9,975 nucleotides of DNA, from assembly GCA_002347035.1 (NCBI GenBank), contig DEAM01000032.1:2689-12663 (forward strand), written 5' to 3'. Under the pieces are notes generated by a model. It was not told the DNA's origin, searched no databases, and saw only the letters and a list, made by a program, of their open reading frames with translations. The position numbers and the translations under genes are program-made. The DNA comes from Gemmatimonadales bacterium UBA2982 (GTDB taxonomy: Bacteria; Gemmatimonadota; Gemmatimonadetes; Longimicrobiales; Gaopeijiaceae). Below, in pieces: positions 1 through 6,297 of the stretch. Every line of letters starts with the position of its first letter. The first letter of the stretch is position 1.

Positions 1-512
1 CTGAATGAACGTACGAGACGCACACCGGGCAGGAAGTTTGCTGAAGCAACTCCGGTACCGAGCGCGATCGCCGCGTCTGCCATTGGCCCGTCACGGTCTG
101 CGCGCGGGTTACCGCAGTCGATGACGATCTTGCCTTGCATGAGCCGTGAATAATCTCGGCCGACTTGGGGTAAGGCAGCATACGGGACCGCGATTAAGAT
201 CACGTCTCCGAACCTTGCTGCTGCATCGGGCAGGCCTGCTTGAGCGTGTTCACCTGCCGAGGCAACGAGGTCGGTGAGTTCTTCAGGGTGGCGAGATGAG
301 AAAAAGATATGATGCCCCGCTTCGGCCCACTTTAGTCCTACAGCGCCACCGATGCGCCCCGAACCGATGATCCCGATACGGAGAGGTTCCTGACTGTTAA
401 GCATGGCTTGAGAGACTGCAGGCAGTTGTCCCGTAGCGAGTCCAGCAAACGCGGCCCCGGCACCCTGCAGGAAGTTCTTTCTCGTGATCTGTTTGTTATA
501 GCTCTCGGCCAA
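1..512 (-). CDS. NADP-binding F420-reductase-like oxidoreductase with Tat-like leader (3' part beyond window)
   Basis: The visible 170 codons give an N-terminal leader followed by a Rossmann domain. A dinucleotide-binding GSGRIGG motif lies at residues 50-56, and an SSRHPEE stretch at 72-78 follows the second strand, where the NADPH-dependent F420 reductase/NADP oxidoreductase family (PF03807) binds the 2'-phosphate. The gene runs off the left edge, so its catalytic end and true substrate are unseen. The start is taken as TTG at 512-510 because GGGAGGA (517-523) lies 4 nt upstream and a leader follows at once: TRKNFLQ (10-16), then a hydrophobic Ala/Gly-rich stretch to about residue 36. The leader resembles a Tat signal but has RK where RR is usual. 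An in-frame ATG at 584-582 would add 24 residues rich in Trp and Arg, with no ribosome site. It follows the RCC1 lipoprotein gene by 79 bp. Family is fairly sure; specific function is unknown. Confidence 0.82.
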   Translation of the reverse strand, partial: MAESYNKQITRKNFLQGAGAAFAGLATGQLPAVSQAMLNSQEPLRIGIIGSGRIGGAVGLKWAEAGHHIFFSSRHPEELTDLVASAGEHAQAGLPDAAARFGDVILIAVPYAALPQVGRDYSRLMQGKIVIDCGNPRADRDGPMADAAIALGTGVASANFLPGVRLVRSF

Positions 513-516
513 TGTT

Positions 517-523
517 TCCTCCC
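517..523 (-). promoter_or_regulatory. Ribosome binding site deciding a TTG start
   Basis: GGGAGGA on the minus strand ends 4 nt before the TTG at 512-510. No comparable purine tract precedes the in-frame ATG at 584, so this site is the main argument for the TTG start of the oxidoreductase. Confidence 0.7.
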
Positions 524-591
524 AAGCAACGATCCACTGCGAGGGCTCAAGATGTATACCGTGCCAGTATCTACGCCAGCACATAGCAGAG

Positions 592-2247
592 CTATCCGGG
601 ATTGCTAACCTGGATAGGCGTCGAGCTGGCAGCAGAAATCCTGTTTCCTAGCTGACCATACGAACCTAGCCCCCAGCAGTATGCCGTATTTGAAGTCGTG
701 ACACCGCACGTGTGGTAGCCTCCAGCAGAGATTGAGCGCCAGACGTGTGCGTCGATGATGGTCTGCGGTTCCCGCCGCTGGGTTATCGTGCCGTCACCCA
801 GGCGCCCGGAGTCATTGAATCCCCAGCAATAGCCTGCACTCGAGCTACTCACACCGCACGTGTGTTCGTTACCACCTGAGAGCGAGTTCCAATTCAGTGA
901 ACCACTCACGAGCATCGGAACAGGCTGATCTGTGCTTGTTGCGTTTCCCAGTCTTCTATTCGCGTTCGATCCCCAGCAGTAGGCTTGCTCTGAGGTTGTA
1001 ACAGCGCATGTGTGGTTTTCTCCACCGGAAATCGATTGCCATGTATGTCCACCACTGACTGACGTCGGGGTTAAGCGATTGCTGTTCGCATCATCCCCAA
1101 TTTGGCCGTACAGGTTCTTGCCCCAGCAATAAGCCTCGGAAGATGCAGTCAGCGCACAGGCATGACTCCCTCCTGCAGAAATTGACTCCCAACTTTGTGC
1201 TGAGGCCACAGACGTTGGTGTGAGTTGATTTAAAGTAGTGCCGTTACCGATCTCGCCGTTTGTGTTCTCTCCCCAACAGAATACGCCATTTGCATTCGAG
1301 AGAGCACATGTATGATGGCCACCTGCAGAAATCGATTGCCAACCAGGCTGGCTGCTAAGCAAGGTCGGCAGTGGGCGGTCGGTTTCTGTACCGTCACCGA
1401 GTCGACCAAAAAGATTCCGACCCCAACAGAGTGCCTCATCGGAAGTGGTTACCCCGCAGGTATGGATTTCTCCAGCAGAGATCGATCTCCATGTATGCCC
1501 ACCATCGACTGCCGTCGGAACTGACCGATCACTACCCGTGCCGTCACCGAGTTGCCCCCAACTATTACTTCCCCAGCAGTAGGCTGTCCCAGTGACCATA
1601 AGGCCACAGGAATGAATTTGACCCACCGTGATCGATTCCCAGAGCGCAATCGTGACCCTGCCCTCAGCCTTTAGAGCTTCTACAGCCACTGTAATCGTCG
1701 CAGATCCGACTCCGTATGCCTGAATCAGGCCACCAGAAGAAACCCCAGCGACACTGGCATCTGAGGTAGTCCATACGACAGGGCTGTTATTTATCGCGTT
1801 TTGGTTCTTGTCACGCACGGTCGCTATGACTCGGGCCGTATCACCAAGACTGTAAAAGTGCACGACTGTATCCGAGAGCTCGAGGCTTGTGGGGGTTTGG
1901 ATGACCGTCACGCTTGCTGTTCCGCTCGCCGAGCTGGCCGAAGCTGTGACTGTCGATGTCCCGGGACCGACCGCGGTTACAAGCCCCGAAGATGAGACTG
2001 TCACGATTCCCCGGTCTGCCGCGGTCCATGTGATCGTATCGTTGCTCATTACTCTACCATTTTGATCTACGACCGTCGCGGTCACGCGGAGCTCCTCACC
2101 TAATGCATCGAACGCGACTTCCGAGGGAGATAACCTGATTGTAGTGGCGACAGACGGGGCCGTGAGCAAGTCGCATGCTGTTAGTGACAGCACGGCGACA
2201 AGCACGGATCGACTCACTAGAGTGCGTGTGTGGGGCGGGGATCGCAT
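592..2247 (-). CDS. Big2/RCC1-repeat lipoprotein, seven 50-residue RCC1 units
   Basis: A 551-residue predicted surface or periplasmic lipoprotein. The signal peptide ends in a lipobox LTAC, so Cys25 would be lipidated. Two bacterial Ig-like (Big2) domains follow at about 35-115 and 118-200; each shows the family's W-T/S-x-x-D/A pattern and a GxG-TxTxTA end. From Trp203 to the C-terminus are seven consecutive RCC1 units, six of exactly 50 residues and a last one of 49. The unit pattern is W-x-SIS-x-G-x-x-H-x-C at its start, then Y/F-CWG-x-N-x-x-GxLG-D/N-GT. Seven units match the blade number of the RCC1 propeller. Each unit has two cysteines, suggesting one disulfide per blade in an oxidising compartment. 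RCC1 domains are usually binding modules and nothing here suggests an enzyme. It starts 71 bp after nadC, with no clear Shine-Dalgarno. The ligand is unknown; architecture is certain, function is not. Confidence 0.93.
   Translation of the reverse strand: MRSPPHTRTLVSRSVLVAVLSLTACDLLTAPSVATTIRLSPSEVAFDALGEELRVTATVVDQNGRVMSNDTITWTAADRGIVTVSSSGLVTAVGPGTSTVTASASSASGTASVTVIQTPTSLELSDTVVHFYSLGDTARVIATVRDKNQNAINNSPVVWTTSDASVAGVSSGGLIQAYGVGSATITVAVEALKAEGRVTIALWESITVGQIHSCGLMVTGTAYCWGSNSWGQLGDGTGSDRSVPTAVDGGHTWRSISAGEIHTCGVTTSDEALCWGRNLFGRLGDGTETDRPLPTLLSSQPGWQSISAGGHHTCALSNANGVFCWGENTNGEIGNGTTLNQLTPTSVASAQSWESISAGGSHACALTASSEAYCWGKNLYGQIGDDANSNRLTPTSVSGGHTWQSISGGENHTCAVTTSEQAYCWGSNANRRLGNATSTDQPVPMLVSGSLNWNSLSGGNEHTCGVSSSSAGYCWGFNDSGRLGDGTITQRREPQTIIDAHVWRSISAGGYHTCGVTTSNTAYCWGLGSYGQLGNRISAASSTPIQVSNPG
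595..1641 (-). repeat. Seven-copy 150-bp tandem coding repeat (RCC1 blades)
   Basis: Residues 203-551 of the lipoprotein fall into seven in-register units with a constant 50-codon period (49 in the last). Units begin WESIT, WRSIS, WQSIS, WESIS, WQSIS, WNSLS and WRSIS. DNA identity between units is moderate, with many synonymous and conservative differences, so the array is diverged and not recently duplicated. There is no indel between units. Confidence 0.92.
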
Positions 2248-2318
2248 AAGGCTAACATCGGACGGACTTGCTGCACTGCAAACACTTTCGCTGAAGAGAG
2301 GTCGAGCCCGTCTACCCT

Positions 2319-3176
2319 CTATATGGACTCAGGTCCGAGATATTCAAGGTCCAGCGCCACATCGAGCGCTGGGGCCGAGTGAGTAATCCAGCCCACAGAA
2401 ATCATGTCTACACCGGTTTTAGCGACTTCGCGTATGGTCGCGATCGTGATTCCTCCTGAAGCCTCTGTCCGACACCGCCCATCGGCTAGGACTACCGCCT
2501 CTCGCATCTCGTCTATGCTCATATTATCGAGCATGACGATATCTGCTCCTGAAGCGATTGCAGACTCGAGTTGTCCTAGTGATTCGACTTCGATCTCGAT
2601 AGTGGCGCTGGGCCCAACCGAAGCTCGAGCTTGCTGAACAGCTGCTTCAGTTGATCCAGCTAGAGCAATGTGGTTGTCTTTGATCAATACCGCATCATAA
2701 AGCCCCATTCGATGGTTTTGCCCTCCACCAGCTAGAACTGCCGCTTTTTGTAGTTCTCTAAGCCCTGGAACTGTTTTCCTTGTATCCACTAGGTCGGCAC
2801 TTGTACCTGAAATTTGATCAACAAGTTCTCGTGTAGCTGTCGCAACCCCGCTGAGTTGTCCTAACAGGTTTAGGGCGACTCGCTCTGCGGCGAGCAATGA
2901 GCGCGCTGAGCCCGTTACGATCGCAAGGAGGGCGCCTGGCTCAACGAGGGTCCCATCTTCAACAAGTGATTCAGTATGAAGTTCAGGATCGACGATGGTA
3001 AACGTGCGAAGCATTACTTCCAGCCCGGCGATGATTCCAGCTGTTCGAGCTACGACATGTGCCTGTGCTGTTGTTCCCTCTGGGATGACTGCGCTCGAGG
3101 TGATGTCTCCAGAGTTTCCTAGATCTTCCTCAAGAGCTAACCGAAGGAAGCGATCCGCGTTCGTGTTGTCGGTCAG
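2319..3176 (-). CDS. nadC: Nicotinate-nucleotide pyrophosphorylase (carboxylating), quinolinate phosphoribosyltransferase
   Basis: NadC converts quinolinate and PRPP to nicotinate mononucleotide, CO2 and pyrophosphate, the step after NadA in NAD synthesis. The family signature is clear: the N-terminal LEEDLG-x-x-GDITS motif, then DTRKTVPGLRELQK, GGGQNHRMGL, LIKDNH, EIEVES, MLDNMS and a C-terminal SGGI segment. These carry the basic residues that bind the acidic substrates. The first in-frame ATG (3014) would drop 54 conserved residues, including the EDLG-GDIT segment. Upstream of it the frame stays open with family sequence to the nadA stop, where no ATG, GTG or TTG exists. The best start is CTG at 3176-3174, overlapping the nadA TGA as CTGA, with a perfect GGAGGT 6 nt upstream. 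That gives 285 residues, normal for the family. Translation is likely coupled to nadA. Identity is very sure; the start is inferred. Confidence 0.96.
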   Translation of the reverse strand: MTDNTNADRFLRLALEEDLGNSGDITSSAVIPEGTTAQAHVVARTAGIIAGLEVMLRTFTIVDPELHTESLVEDGTLVEPGALLAIVTGSARSLLAAERVALNLLGQLSGVATATRELVDQISGTSADLVDTRKTVPGLRELQKAAVLAGGGQNHRMGLYDAVLIKDNHIALAGSTEAAVQQARASVGPSATIEIEVESLGQLESAIASGADIVMLDNMSIDEMREAVVLADGRCRTEASGGITIATIREVAKTGVDMISVGWITHSAPALDVALDLEYLGPESI

Positions 3177-4150
3177 GCGCGGACCTCCAACATCCGCTCG
3201 ACCGAAGCACTTGCTTGTTCAGCTACGGTCGGATCTACAATGACCTCATGCTTCATGTCGCGCAGACTGTCTCTGATACCTGTGAGCGTGATGCGTTTCA
3301 TATGCGGACACAGGTTACAGGGCTGAGTAAATTCAGTCTCTGGGGATTCAGCAGCAACGTTATCGCTCATCGAGCATTCGGTAACCATGACGACTTGTCT
3401 TGGCTGCTCGGTCTTCACCCACTTAATCATCCCCGCTGTCGATCCAACGAAATCTGCTTCTTCGAGCACATCTGAGGGGCACTCGGGGTGGGCGATGATT
3501 TGAATGCCCGGGTGCATGTCTCGGTAGACACGAAGCTCTTCGCCGGTAAACCGCTCATGCACCATACACGAGCCTTCCCAGAGTATGATGTCTATATCGG
3601 TTTGGCCGGCGACCCATTGGCCGAGGAATTGGTCAGGTAAGAAGATGACGCGGTCAGTGCCCAAAGATTCAACGACCTGGACTGCGTTGCCTGAAGTGCA
3701 GCAGATATCAGCCTCTGCCTTTACCTCGGCGGAGGTGTTTACGTATGTGACGACCGGAACGCCTGGATATCTTTCACGAAGCAAACGGACATCGGCACCA
3801 GTGATCGCATCTGCCAGTGAGCAACCGGCGTCCATATCAGGGATGAGCACCGTTTTGCGTTGATTGACGATCTTTGCAGTTTCAGCCATGAAATGCACAC
3901 CAGCCATTAAGATCACTTCCGCATCGGTTTTTTTGGCCAGCCGAGCAAGTGCGAGAGAATCACCCTTCATGTCTGCAACACCGTGATAGATGTCTGGCGT
4001 CATATAGTTGTGAGCCAACACGACAGCATTGCGGGACTCTTTAAGCTCCTCGATTTCCTGAATTACCGGTGCTAGCGCCGCAATCTCAATGTCCGGTAGG
4101 ATGCCGTCGAGGCGTTCACGGGGACTCATCCATGTGGCCGCAGGACTCAC
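3173..4150 (-). CDS. nadA: Quinolinate synthase, 4Fe-4S enzyme
   Basis: NadA condenses iminoaspartate with dihydroxyacetone phosphate to quinolinate. The 325-residue protein has the family's three-domain pattern. AHNY lies at 46-49, DAGCSLAD at 107-114, TYVNTSAEVKA at 135-145, CCTSGNA at 150-156, WEGSC at 191-195, HPECP at 221-225, GSTAGM at 236-241, and the PCNLCPHMK segment at 277-285. By alignment from memory, the cluster ligands are Cys110, Cys195 and Cys281 (Cys278 is the alternative for the third), and His221/Glu223 of HPE contact substrate. The start is GTG at 4150: GGGAG (4156-4160) sits 5 nt upstream and a TAG in frame lies just before it. An ATG at residue 8 lacks a ribosome site. 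It heads the minus-strand block and overlaps nadC by 3 nt. NadB, the usual iminoaspartate source, is not in the window. Confidence 0.97.
   Translation of the reverse strand: MSPAATWMSPRERLDGILPDIEIAALAPVIQEIEELKESRNAVVLAHNYMTPDIYHGVADMKGDSLALARLAKKTDAEVILMAGVHFMAETAKIVNQRKTVLIPDMDAGCSLADAITGADVRLLRERYPGVPVVTYVNTSAEVKAEADICCTSGNAVQVVESLGTDRVIFLPDQFLGQWVAGQTDIDIILWEGSCMVHERFTGEELRVYRDMHPGIQIIAHPECPSDVLEEADFVGSTAGMIKWVKTEQPRQVVMVTECSMSDNVAAESPETEFTQPCNLCPHMKRITLTGIRDSLRDMKHEVIVDPTVAEQASASVERMLEVRA
3183..3188 (-). promoter_or_regulatory. Strong Shine-Dalgarno for a CTG start of nadC
   Basis: GGAGGT on the minus strand lies inside the last codons of nadA, 6 nt before the CTG at 3176-3174. The spacing is ideal, and no standard start codon is in frame between this site and Met55, which supports CTG initiation. 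Confidence 0.7.
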
Positions 4151-4182
4151 GATAGCTCCCGCGTTCTAGTTGGTGCTGAGAA

Positions 4183-4212
4183 AGACTGTAACTGAAACAT
4201 GTCAGACTGTAA
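4183..4212 (-). promoter_or_regulatory. Candidate operator: 9-bp direct repeat upstream of nadA
   Basis: TTACAGTCT occurs twice on the minus strand (4212-4204 and 4191-4183), with a 21-bp period, about two helical turns. The sequence between and overlapping them contains a 14-bp imperfect palindrome, CTGACATGTTTCAG (4205-4192). The pair sits 33-62 bp upstream of the nadA start codon, where a repressor of NAD synthesis could act. I do not recognise it as a known NiaR, NrtR or NadQ site. Confidence 0.35.
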
Positions 4213-4459
4213 TACACTCTGGGCTAGCGTTGGATTCAGCTAATGCTTGCTTATGCGGTCCTGTTCCGCACTTTTCATTCTATTGAGTCTGTCTCTCAGT
4301 TAGCGAAAAATATAGCACACGCTTCGAGCCGGCGTCAGCACTCGCAAGAAAGAAGAGTCGGATAAGGTATTTTGAAAGTTGTCACTGTAGATGCTGTGGG
4401 TAACGTCTGGAGTGAGGTAGTATCGGCAGGAAGTACGTTTCTCGTGTCAGCGATGAGGC

Positions 4460-4465
4460 AAGGAG
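4460..4465 (+). promoter_or_regulatory. Shine-Dalgarno of the NHL lipoprotein gene
   Basis: AAGGAG with a 6-nt spacer before ATG at 4472. It fixes this start over the ATG at codon 8. Confidence 0.75.
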
Positions 4466-4471
4466 CTTCTC

Positions 4472-5644
4472 ATGTATAGACGGTACGGTATTATGGGTGG
4501 GGCCCTTCTCTTGGGGGTCCTGGGATTCTTGGCCGCGTGCGCTGATCAAGTTAGTGAACAAGAATCCAGCGGGGTCCAAATCCCAGTCTTTGAGGTGAAT
4601 CCGTTATGGCCCAAACCACTCCCAAATCATTGGGTTATCGGATCAACGATCGGTGTATCTGTAGATTCTCGAGACCATGTTTTTGTCATTCATCGACAGT
4701 CTACGATTGATGAGCGCACTGAACTCAACGTGCTCCACGAACCAGCTTCGGCAGAGTGCTGCTCTCCGGCCCCTCCTGTTTTGGAGTTTGATCCGGAAGG
4801 CAATCTGGTGGGCTCGTGGGGTGGGCCGGGTGACGGATATGATTGGCCATCCTCGAACCACGGGATCACGGTCGATCACATGGACAACGTATGGATCGGG
4901 GGTAATGGTCCCGATGACGGACACATTCTGAAATTCACGCGTGACGGAAACTTCTTACTGCAACTTGGTCGGCCGGGTGTTGGCACCGGCAGCAATGATC
5001 CGGAAAATTTTAGTAGAGTTGCTGAAGTCTCAGTTGATCTAGGCGGGGATGAAGTCTTCGTCGCAGATGGCTACGGTAACAGGCGTGTTGCGGTACTTGA
5101 TATCCAGACTGGTGCACTGAAACGCTATTGGGGCGCCTACGGGAACAGGCCTGATGATGCACCTGTCCCTCCCTACCGCCCTGAAGATCCTCCTGCACAG
5201 CAGTTTCGGAGCCCGGTACACTGCGCTGAGATATCGGACGACGATCTGGTTTATGTGTGTGACCGTGCCAGCAATCGGATTCAGGTATTCGAGCGAGATG
5301 GTGCCTTCTTAAAAGAGGCTTTTGTAGCGATCGAAACACTTGGGTCCGGGTCAGCCTGGGATCTCGCATTTTCCCGAGATCCAGAGCAGCGGTTCCTCTA
5401 TCTAGCAGATGGCTCGAACAAGAAGGTTCATATCCTCGATAGAGAAACGCTTGAGGTGCTGAGCACGTTCGGAGACGGTGGCCGCCAACCTGGCCAATTT
5501 ATTGGTGTGCACAGCATCGCAACCGATTCTGAGGGCAACATTTATACGACAGAGACCTATGAGGGAAAAAGGCTACAGAAGTTTGTCTTCCGAGGACTTG
5601 ATATAGGCAGGGAAGGAGATCAAGGCGTGGTCTGGCCGAACTAA
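4472..5644 (+). CDS. NHL-repeat beta-propeller lipoprotein with CC motif
   Basis: A 390-residue predicted lipoprotein. It has a basic start (MYRRYG), a hydrophobic segment and a lipobox LAAC, with lipidation at Cys23. The rest is a beta-propeller of NHL-type units; the clearest are at about 104-120 (LEFDPEGNLVGSWGGPG), 150-168, 196-210 (ADGYGNRRVAVLD), 261-277 (CDRASNRIQVFERDG), 311-326 (ADGSNKKVHILDRE) and 344-374. An adjacent cysteine pair, C96-C97 in SAECCSPAPP, precedes the first clear unit, and C251 and C263 flank another. This CC-APPVLEFD arrangement recurs, as I recall, in uncharacterised environmental NHL proteins from Acidobacteria and Chloroflexi. Related propellers include peptidyl-hydroxyglycine lyases, but I see no basis to claim that activity. 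It heads the plus-strand block, 99 bp before the MORN gene. Substrate or partner is unknown. Confidence 0.88.
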   Translation: MYRRYGIMGGALLLGVLGFLAACADQVSEQESSGVQIPVFEVNPLWPKPLPNHWVIGSTIGVSVDSRDHVFVIHRQSTIDERTELNVLHEPASAECCSPAPPVLEFDPEGNLVGSWGGPGDGYDWPSSNHGITVDHMDNVWIGGNGPDDGHILKFTRDGNFLLQLGRPGVGTGSNDPENFSRVAEVSVDLGGDEVFVADGYGNRRVAVLDIQTGALKRYWGAYGNRPDDAPVPPYRPEDPPAQQFRSPVHCAEISDDDLVYVCDRASNRIQVFERDGAFLKEAFVAIETLGSGSAWDLAFSRDPEQRFLYLADGSNKKVHILDRETLEVLSTFGDGGRQPGQFIGVHSIATDSEGNIYTTETYEGKRLQKFVFRGLDIGREGDQGVVWPN

Positions 5645-5669
5645 GGTGGTTGAATCTGTCAGAAAGGGC

Positions 5670-5700
5670 TTGACCCTCGACCTAGGGAGGCATCTATAAT
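5670..5700 (+). promoter_or_regulatory. Sigma70-like promoter upstream of the MORN gene
   Basis: TTGACC (5670-5675) and a perfect TATAAT (5695-5700) are separated by 19 bp, slightly long. Transcription would begin near 5707, about 37 nt before the ATG at 5744. AGGG/CCCT/AGGG elements (5665-5668, 5674-5677, 5684-5687) overlap the -35 and could fold in alternative ways. This suggests the genes from 5744 on can be transcribed separately from the NHL gene. Confidence 0.6.
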
Positions 5701-5743
5701 GGATCTGGCTCGCGAATATAGACTTGCACCGTAAGGCAATCTA

Positions 5744-6229
5744 ATGAAGAGAATGGCGTTGTTTCTGATAAGCATCAGCTTAATGGGAGCCGCAGACCTG
5801 TATGCTCAGTCATCGACGGATCTTGGTGACTTGATGCGACGTGGAGACGTCTACCTAGATCCTGAAACCCGGGAGCCCTACACCGGTGCAGTTTTTGCGA
5901 GATTCGAAGAGGGGATGATTAGCGAAAGTGGGGTCCTTGAGAATGGGAAAAAGGAAGGTCGCTACGAGTACTTCTATCTCAGTGGCCGTATCAGGATGCT
6001 TGAGACCTATAATTCAGGGATTCTTGAGGGTCTCACGGAGACGTATTTTAAGAATGAACAATTAGCGGATAAGGGCACCTACCGAGAAGGTGAATGGGAT
6101 GGGCCCTATGAAGCGTATTGGGTACGTGGATGGTTGGCGGAGCGTGGGAATTGGAAGCTGGGAGAACGATGCGGTGATTGGATTAGTTTCGGCCAAACGA
6201 TTATGTACCCAGCCTGTCCAAACGAGTAA
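5744..6229 (+). CDS. Secreted MORN-repeat (YwqK-like) protein
   Basis: A 161-residue protein with a Sec signal peptide (MKRMALFLISISLMGAADLYA), probably cleaved after Ala21. Residues 44-148 contain degenerate repeats of about 24 residues with a G-x-Y/W-x-x-Y/F pattern: ENGKKEGRYEYFY, NSGILEGLTETYF, REGEWDGPYEAYW and KLGERCGDWISF. These match the MORN variant repeat (PF07661), which makes beta-hairpin ladders. Two cysteines at the C-terminal end (143 and 158) could form a disulfide in the periplasm. Proteins like this are often labelled as YwqK-family antitoxins, but no toxin partner is present and the signal peptide argues against that role here. A weak AAGG precedes the ATG by 8 nt. Function is unknown; a binding or scaffold role is the most that can be inferred. 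Confidence 0.85.
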   Translation: MKRMALFLISISLMGAADLYAQSSTDLGDLMRRGDVYLDPETREPYTGAVFARFEEGMISESGVLENGKKEGRYEYFYLSGRIRMLETYNSGILEGLTETYFKNEQLADKGTYREGEWDGPYEAYWVRGWLAERGNWKLGERCGDWISFGQTIMYPACPNE

Positions 6230-6283
6230 GTAACAGGAAGGGTTCCCTTTACTACCGTGGAGGGAGAGGTAAGGCTCATTGAT

Positions 6284-6290
6284 AAGGGGG
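6284..6290 (+). promoter_or_regulatory. Shine-Dalgarno of the molybdoenzyme gene
   Basis: AAGGGGG, 7 nt before the ATG at 6298. It supports a start that places the twin arginines at residues 5-6. Confidence 0.65.
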
Positions 6291-6297
6291 TAGCAGT

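Larger units (their letters stand above)
4151..4471. other. Divergent intergenic region between nadA and the NHL lipoprotein gene
   Basis: This 321-bp stretch has no convincing gene. It must hold the promoters for both directions, but no -35/-10 pair of good quality and spacing is visible for either. Near nadA it holds a 9-bp direct repeat (4183-4191 and 4204-4212). On the right it ends with AAGGAG (4460-4465), 6 nt before the ATG at 4472. It is A/T-richer around 4300-4316 (a GAAAAATATAGC tract). Confidence 0.6.

Noticed and set aside
338..608. Short frames on both strands over the start of the oxidoreductase
   Set aside because: They overlap the Rossmann-domain coding sequence in other frames and show no family sequence.
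3015..3176. Frameshift or truncation at the start of nadC
   Set aside because: Reading upstream of the first ATG shows continuous conserved NadC sequence in one frame to the nadA stop; only the start codon is unusual.
4283..4316. Promoter TTGAGT ... TATAGC for the NHL gene
   Set aside because: Spacing is 22 bp, too long for a sigma70 promoter, and the site is over 150 bp from the start codon.
6232..6250. Terminator after the MORN gene (AAGG-GTTC-CCTT hairpin)
   Set aside because: The stem is only 4 bp and is not followed by a T tract.
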